Source of the DNA: Poa pratensis
Taxonomy: Eukaryota > Streptophyta > Magnoliopsida > Poales > Poaceae
Assembly (NCBI GenBank): GCA_947311845.1
Contig: CAMZMU010000055.1
Location: 19,464,221-19,528,220 of the forward strand
Direction of reading: 5' to 3'
DNA: 64,000 nucleotides
The notes under the pieces were generated by a model. The model was not told where the DNA came from, did no database searches, and was given only the letters and a program-made list of their open reading frames with translations. Shown one piece after another: positions 57,992-64,000 of this stretch. The translations under genes and the position numbers were made by a program. How positions within the stretch are numbered: position 1 is the first letter of the stretch; the number at the start of each line of letters is the position of its first letter.

Positions 57992-58712
57992 TCACTCGAC
58001 GGGGATCATGACCTCGTTGGTGCGCAGCGGCGGGAGCGTCCACGGCGGGTTGTAGCGAGAGAGCACGAAGGGGCCCGTGATGGCGTGCCCGTCCTGCTCC
58101 AGCGCCGCCTTGAGCCCCTCCACCTTCTCGGCCACTACCTTCTCCGGAGTGAGCCCGCTGAACGTCACCACCCCGTACTTCCGCTCCCCGACCTCCCGCA
58201 GCACCACCCGCTTGTCCGTCGGCCGCGGCGCCTCCTCCGCCTTGCTGTACTTGCACGGCAGCAGGAACTGCATCGTCACCTTCCCCGTCTGTTCCTCGCG
58301 GCCCTCCGCCGTGATCACCGGCGCCGTCATCGCCACAGGCTCGGGCTCGGAGGAGGTGATGACCGGCGCCGTCATGGCGATGGCCTCTGCCTTGCCGCCG
58401 CTACCGCCGGAGGATGACCGGCGCCGTCATGGCGATCGGCTCGGCCTCGCCGGAGGTGATGACCGGCGCCGTCATGTCGATCTTCTCGGGCTTGGTGTTC
58501 TGAGGCTTGCCGAAGGCGCCGATGTAGTTGGCAAGAACCTGGAACCCGCCGTCGCGGTCGCCTTTCATCTCCTTGGGGTCGTAGGTCACCTCGGCGATGA
58601 CGCACGGCGGGTACTTGCGGATCTCGTAGCCGGCGCCAGTGTGGAGCACCTCGTGCTTCGGCGTCTCCACGATGATCTTGCCGAGCATCATCTTGCCCAT
58701 TGCCAAACCCAT
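57992..58712 (-). pseudogene. SOUL heme-binding protein with 2-bp deletion (SOUL-d)
   Basis: It starts at 58,712 with the same MGLAMGKMMLGKIIVET as SOUL-b and is nearly identical to it for the first 100 residues. Next to 58,413 two bases (TG of the plus-strand GGAGGTGATGACC) are missing, so the frame ends soon after at 58,401. The remaining C-terminal half is intact in the other frame (57,992-58,375) and keeps four MTAPV-type modules in total, RKYGVVTFSGLTP and YNPPWTLPPLRTNEVM. One indel is the only lesion seen, so the loss is recent or the base call is wrong. Confidence 0.85.
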
Positions 58713-58817
58713 GGCTTCGATCGCGCCGACCGGCGAGGTAGCCCTGCTTAGCTTACTTCGAGAGGGAGGGCGGCTGGTGGATTCTTTCGGTGGATCTTGA
58801 TTCGGCTTGGTGGCATT

Positions 58818-58828
58818 GGGTTAAAAAG
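58818..58828 (-). promoter_or_regulatory. Core-promoter candidate, SOUL-d
   Basis: CTTTTTAACCC at the position of the TTCTTAAACCC element in SOUL-a and SOUL-b; two changes and a base shift weaken it. Confidence 0.3.
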
Positions 58829-59353
58829 TGGCGATTGATTCGAACGAGTGGACGAGGCGCGAGGCTGAGTTGCGACGGGAGTTGCTCCACGGATGCATTT
58901 CGTTGTTTGCACTTTTTTCTTTTTTTTGATGAATTTTCGTCAACAATCCGGCCTTTCATTCTTCGTTCCTCGTTTCGTTTTGGCTTGGAGGAAAAGTTCT
59001 GCATCTCGTGGGCTTTGAGTTGCACCCTGTGTACTGATGAGACGGGCCGACGCGGAACATTCAGGTTCCATTTCCAAGAAAATCTACTCCGTAACAAACA
59101 GTGTGGAATGCGAATAGTACGTAAGACCAGTTCTCTCTCTCGAACTGATACGCCTCTGCCTATGGTCCAATTATCAAAAAAAAAAAAAACTGATATGGTC
59201 CTCTACTCCTATTGATGATCAGTATGTTCTGTTTATATGGTCCTCAGACTTCTCTTCGGGTAAAAACTCATGATCCGACCACCGTGGTTGGATCTAGCAA
59301 CGTCGGCGTCGTGTGTCTTTCCCTTTTTGAAATCGTAACATGTTATCTTCAAG
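58829..59353. other. SOUL-d upstream region
   Basis: It contains the GTTGCTCCACGGATGCATTTCG block (58,878-58,900) and the GGAGGAAAAGTTCTGCA block. The sequence switches near 59,354 to the 3' flank of the next SOUL copy. Confidence 0.55.
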
Positions 59354-59593
59354 TTGCTAGGCCAAGAAACTCCGTCACTGCGTCAAGGCCATGTCAATAT
59401 CAATGCGTATCTTTTCGAGAAAATATCAGTACGTATTAGGCTATCAGCTGAACTGCTGAAGCTATCAACATTCAGAAGATAATTCATTTATTTATTGCAC
59501 CAACCAAACACGTGCCTATGACACAAAAATTAGAAGAACAGCTTAAACGGGAACACTACACAGGCTAATGAACTGGGCAACTTCGACGGATGA

Positions 59594-59859
59594 TTACTCG
59601 ACGGGGATCATGACCTCGTTGGTGCGCAGCGGCGGGAGCGTCCACGGCGGGTTGTAGCGAGAGAGCACGAAGGGGCCCGTGATGGCGTGCCCGTCCTTCT
59701 CCAGCGCCGCCTTGAGCCCCTCCCACCTTCTCCGCCACTACCTTGTCCGGAGTGAGCCCGCTGAAGGTCACCACCCGTACTTCCGCTCCCCGACCGCCCG
59801 CAGCACCACCCGCTCGTCCGTCGGCCGCGGCGCCTCCTCCGCCTTGCCATACTTGGATG
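59594..59859 (-). pseudogene. SOUL gene 3' part, cut by Copia insertion (SOUL-e)
   Basis: From the TAA at 59,594-59,596 the minus strand covers the last 85-90 codons, near-identical to SOUL-b, including its TAA stop. There is one extra C (near 59,722) and one missing C (near 59,775), so the frame is also shifted. At 59,859 coding sequence stops and an LTR begins; the N-terminal half, if present, lies right of the window. Its 3' flank (59,354-59,593) is nearly identical to 36,532-36,775. Confidence 0.85.
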
Positions 59860-60293
59860 TGTTAGATTTAGGGCCCATTTGGGCAGCCCAATAAGAAATT
59901 GCTGAAAATCTCAAATTGGCCCATGTGCATGACAGAATTTTGGAGGTGCAAAGTGGTGCTAAAGTTTAGTCTCACATTCCTAGTTGGAGGAGACAAACAC
60001 CACCTTATAAGGTGGAGTGTTGTGACACTTGGTGTGCTAGTTGAGAACAGAAGGCTCTCTCCCGCGCACTCCTTCTCGCCGATCAAGCTGTTGTTGTTGC
60101 TGCTCCAACGATTATTTCATCTACAATTGTTCGGTACGTTCGTCACGTTCCGATGGCTGTGTTCGTAGATGTCTTGCTGCTGTTCATGTTAATTAATACG
60201 TCTAGTATTTTCGAGATTAACATGTTAGTAGCTCTTGCGATCATGCTTTATATTCTGGAATTAATCATGGAAATTATGCCTAATAATCCAACA
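59860..60293 (+). repeat. 5' LTR of the Copia element (3' boundary approximate)
   Basis: It starts TGTTAGATTT exactly where SOUL homology ends and closes near CCAACA at 60,293. No second LTR is available for alignment, so the end is estimated from the gap to the primer-binding-site relic. The preceding GGATG is the probable 5-bp target duplication. Confidence 0.6.
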
Positions 60294-60311
60294 ATCCAAA
60301 AACCTTATATT

Positions 60312-60321
60312 TGTTATAGGC
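60312..60321 (+). other. Decayed primer-binding site
   Basis: TGTTATAGGC lies where Copia elements carry the initiator-Met tRNA site (TGGTATCAGAGC). It looks like that site with a substitution and lost bases, before CAATTTCC. Confidence 0.4.
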
Positions 60322-60338
60322 AATTTCCTGAGTTAAAC

Positions 60339-61171
60339 ATGGGACATCTATCTGATGCGCTGAGGCCGGACAAGTTTACCGGTGTGGACTTTAAGAGATG
60401 GCAGTACAAGACCACACTGTGGTTGCGATCTCTGAAAGTGTTCGAGCTAGTGAGGGTTTACCTGAAGGAACTATATCTGACGAGGATCAGAACAAGTTCA
60501 AGGAAACCAATACTGCCTTTGTGGGACTCGTTCTGAGTGCTCTTAGCAACAAGCTGTTTGATGTGTACATGCACATTACAGATGCCAAAGAGCTCTGGGA
60601 GGCACTGAACGCTAAGTTCGGTGTAGCAGATGCTGGCAGTGAACTGTACATCATGGAGAGCTTCCATGACTTCAGGATGGCTAACAACCGTTCTGTAGTC
60701 GAACAGGCTCATGAGATACAGTGCATTGCTAAGGAGCTTGAGCACGCTAAGTGTGCCTTACCTGACAAGTTTGTGGCTGGATGCATTATTGCAAAGTTGC
60801 CCTCTTCATGGAGGAACTTCGCCACAACTCTCAAACACAAGAGACAGGAGATATCGGTTGAAAACCTGATAGCGTCTCTTGATGTTGAGGAGAAGGCTCG
60901 GGCTAAGGACACTGCTGAGAGAGGTGGTGAAGGTCAGTCTAGCGCCAACATGGTGCAGAAGAACTTTCACCATGGCAAGAGCAAGGCAAAGAGCAAGCCT
61001 TCCTTCAACATGCCTACCAAGACTACTTCTTTCAAGAAGAAGAAGAAGATGCTGAACAAATCTGAGCTAAAGTGCTACACTTGTGGAGAGCCCGGACACT
61101 TCTCTGTGGACTGCCCAGATCGTGCAGACAAGAAAGGGAAGGCCAAAGCATGTCAACGTCGTGACCGCTAG
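60339..61171 (+). pseudogene. Copia gag, frameshifted
   Basis: Gag forms the particle and binds RNA. It starts MGHLSDALRPDKFTGVDF at 60,339, and the frame shifts near 60,443. The rest reads through a gag coiled region to a zinc knuckle CYTCGEPGHFSVDC (CX2CX4HX4C, near 61,074-61,115). A further shift after the knuckle separates it from the protease. Confidence 0.88.
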
Positions 61172-62589
61172 CAATGCTGATGGGTACGGTAATTTACCGA
61201 TTGTGCTTTCAGTATTTCAATCTCCATGTTGGTGGATTGATACGGGTGCTAATGTTCATGTATGTGCTGACATCTCTATGTTCACTTCTTATCAGGTCGC
61301 AGATTCAAGCGTCTTAATGGGGAATGGATCACATGCTTCTGTTCGTGGTGTTGGCACGGTAGATCTGAAGTTTACTTCGGGAAGATCGTGCAGCTGAGGA
61401 ACGTGCAGCATGTCCCTACTATGAACAAGAATCTTGTTAGCGGCTCCCTTCTATGCAGAGATGGGTTTAAATTAGTCTTGGAGTCCAATAAAGTAGTTGT
61501 GTCAAAGTTTGGACAATTTATTGGTAAAGGGTATGAGTGCGGAGGCTTGTTCCGCTTTTCATTATCGGATTTTTGTAATAAGTCAGTAAACCATATTTGT
61601 GGCAGTGTGGATTCGGATGCTAATGTTTGGCACTCTCGTTTATGTCATGTTAATTTTGGTTTAATGAGTAGACTTTCCAGTTTGAGTTTAATTCCTACTT
61701 TCACCATTGCCAAAGGTTCTAAGTGCCATAGCTGTGTGCAATCTAAGCAACCTCGAAAGCCTCACAAGGCAGCCGAGGAGAGAAACTTGGCACCTCTAGA
61801 ACTCGTACATTCGGATCTATGTGAGATGAATGGCGTGTTGACAAAAGGTGATAAGAGATATTTCATGACTTTAATCGATGATGCTACTAGGTTCTGTTAT
61901 GTATATTTGTTGCACACTAAAGATGAAGCTTTAGACTACTTTAAAATTATAAAGCTGAAGTAGAAAATCAATTAGAGAGAAAGATCAAACGTCTTAGGTC
62001 AGATCGTGGTGGCGAGTATTTCTCCAACGTATTTGATGAATTCTGTGAGGAACATGGTATTATTCATGAGAGGACGCCTCCCTATTCGCCCCAATCAAAC
62101 GGGGTTGCCGAGAGGAAAAACCGCACGCTGACCGACTTGGTGAACGCCATGTTGGACACTGCTGGTTTATCTAAGGCATGGTGGGGGAGGCTTTGTTGAC
62201 TTCGTGTCATGTCCTGAATAGAGTTCCTAACAAGGATAAAGAGAAGACACCTTACGAGGAGTGGTCTGGGAGAAAACCATCACTTTCTTATTTTCGTACT
62301 TGGGGATGTTTGGCGAAAGTCAATGTTCCAATTCCTAAGAAACGAAAACTTGGACCGAAGACAGTGGATTGTGTCTTTCTAGGTTATGCTCAGCGGAGCA
62401 TTTGCTATAGATTTTTAGTGGTTAAATCTGAGATACCTGATATGCATGTTGATACTATTTTGGAATCTCGTGATGCAACATTTTTTGAGAACACGTTTCC
62501 TATGAAGGATATGCATAGCATTGCTAGAATTTCTTCTGAGATATTTGCTGAACCTAGTACATCTGTTGATCATTCTGAACAACCACTGT
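61172..62589 (+). pseudogene. Copia protease and integrase, frameshifted
   Basis: The protease site WWIDTGANVHVC reads near 61,232-61,267. After a shift at about 61,380, the integrase zinc-binding region (HSRLCHVNFG...CHSCVQSK) and the core begin: LVHSDLCEMNG and IDDATRF give the first acidic residue, SDRGGEY the second, and SNGVAERKNRT the Glu. Shifts near 61,950 and 62,182 break the core. The conserved order is complete but not translatable as one protein. Confidence 0.88.
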
Positions 62590-64000
62590 TGAGGAAGTCC
62601 TTGAGAAGGATGACAATGAATCAGCTCCCAAGAGGAGCAAGAGACAGAGGACTGAAAAATCCTTTGGTGATGATTTCATTGTGTACCTTGTGGACAATAC
62701 TCCCACGTCCATTGCAGAGGCATTTGCATCTCCTGATGCTGATGACTGGAAAGAAGCTGTCCATAATGAGATGGACTCGATTCTTTCTAATGGAACTTGG
62801 GAATTATCTGAACGACCCTACGGCTGCAAACCTGTGGGTTGTAAGTGGGTGTTCAAGAAGAAGCTAAGGCCTGATGGTACTATTGAGAAGTACAAGGCAC
62901 GGCTTGTAGCCAAGGGCTACACCCAGCGTGAAGGCGAAGATTACTTTGACACCTATTCACCTGTTGCTCTCACCACCATTCGTGTACTACTTTCCCTGGC
63001 TGCCTCCTATGGTCTTATCGTTCATCAAATGGACGTAAAGACAGCTTTCCTTAACGGAGAGTTGGAAGAGGAAATCTATATGGATCAGCCTGATGGGTTT
63101 GTAGTAAAAGGTGAAGAGAGAAAGGTGTGCAAATTGTTAAAATCTTTGTATGGGCTGAAGCAAGCACCTAAGCAATGGCATGAGAAGTTTGACAGAACTC
63201 TTCTGCAGGCTTTGCCATTAATGAGGCTGACAGGTGTGTATTATCGCCATGGTGGGGGCGATAGTGTTATATTATGCTTGTATGTTGATGACATACTTAT
63301 TTTCGGTACAAGCATGATAGTGATAAATGAGGTCAAGTCTTTTCTGTCAAAGAGCTTTGATATGAAAGATCTGGGACAAGCTGATGTGATCCTGAACATT
63401 AAGTTGATTAGGGATGAGAGTGGGATTACGTTAACGCAATCACACTATGTTGAGAAGGTCTTGAGCCGCTTTGGTTATATAGACAGCAAGCCTTCTCCAA
63501 CACCCTATGATCCCAGTGTGACACTCAGAAAGAACAAAAAGGAAACGAGAGATCAATTAAGATATTCTCAAGTGATCGGTTCACTCATGTACCTTGCGAG
63601 CGCGACGAGACCTGATATCTCTTTTGCTGTGAGCAAGTTGAGCAGGTTCATGTCTAACCCGGGTATTGATCATTGGCATGCACTTGAAAGGGTCATGCGC
63701 TATCTGAACGGTACAATGAGTTATGGGATTCACTATTCAGGGCACCCTGCGGTGCTTGAGGGATACTGTGATGCGAACTGGATCTCAGATGTTGATGAGC
63801 TCTACGCCACAAGTGGATATGCATTTATTCTTGGAGGTGGCGCAGTGTCATGGAGGTCTTGCAAACAGACCATTTTGACGAGGTCAACCATGGAAGCAGA
63901 ACTTGCTGCTTTAGATACAGCTTCTGTTGAGGCAGAATGGCTGCGTGAGCTCTTGATGGACTTGCCGGTGGTTGAGAAACCATTACCGGCCATCCTTATG
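62590..64000 (+). CDS. Copia reverse transcriptase and RNase H, open to the window edge
   Basis: One frame (codons in phase with 62,822) has no stop from about 62,590 to the last base. It reads [71 protein letters not shown] (catalytic Asp pair, near 63,280-63,290), [18 protein letters not shown] and the RNase H segment [11 protein letters not shown]. Between 63,205 and 63,245 the frame shifts and shifts back ([12 protein letters not shown] replaces the usual residues), which probably damages the palm. There is no own start codon; it belongs to the polyprotein. Confidence 0.85.

Larger units (their letters stand above)
59860..64000 (+). mobile_element. Copia-type LTR retrotransposon, runs off the right edge
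   Basis: The order is LTR, gag with CCHC knuckle, protease, integrase, reverse transcriptase and RNase H. Integrase before RT defines Copia. At least six single-base frame breaks lie between 60.4 and 62.6 kb, so it cannot make its polyprotein as written. The RT-RNase H part remains open. The second LTR is outside the window. It sits in SOUL-e, so it is younger than that duplication. Confidence 0.93.

Overview
The window looks like nuclear DNA of a grass, most likely a Triticeae species (wheat, Aegilops, barley or rye). This is inferred, not searched. The supporting signs are GC-rich first exons, the intron-exon layout of two plant genes, Stowaway MITEs with TA target duplications, Harbinger-type elements with TTA/TAA duplications, plant LINEs and a Copia retrotransposon, all nested in one another. 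Genes make up a small part; most of the window is layered transposon sequence.

Left third (1-18 kb). An ataxin-3-like (Josephin) remnant with three frameshifts lies at 2.0-2.7 kb. It is followed by retroposon and DNA-transposon debris, including a B3-domain relic inside a probable non-autonomous element (7.0-9.3 kb). Two apparently intact genes then converge. The first is an eight-exon O-fucosyltransferase-family gene (10,882-14,315, plus strand, 547 aa by my exon model). The second is a two-exon pfkB-type gene matching plastid FRUCTOKINASE-LIKE 2 (15,345-18,020, minus strand, 522 aa).

Middle (18-36 kb). This part holds a repeat copy, a long-inverted-repeat element carrying a zinc-ribbon (EDR4-like) gene fragment, two TTA/TAA-flanked Harbinger-type elements (one nested in a dead LINE), a possible Helitron 3' end, and a 5'-truncated LINE with a 16-bp target duplication.

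Right half (28-64 kb). A cluster of SOUL heme-binding-protein genes lies here, all on the minus strand. One copy is intact (28.2-29.0 kb), one has a 7-bp insertion (36.7-37.5 kb), one is only a 3' stub (44.1 kb), one has a 2-bp deletion (58.0-58.7 kb), and one is cut by a Copia element (59.6-59.9 kb). Between them sit copies of one long, AT-rich, unclassified repeat (39-43, 44-45.5, 46-48.5/54.2 and 55-57.4 kb; another copy at 18-20 kb) that share flanks with the SOUL genes. Repeated duplication and deletion of a SOUL-plus-spacer unit explains the layout. Later insertions (a near-complete LINE, a short GC-rich retroposon, Stowaways and a three-member TIR family) interrupt the spacers, and the uninterrupted copies act as empty-site controls. 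The window ends inside a Copia element whose RT-RNase H frame is open to the last base.
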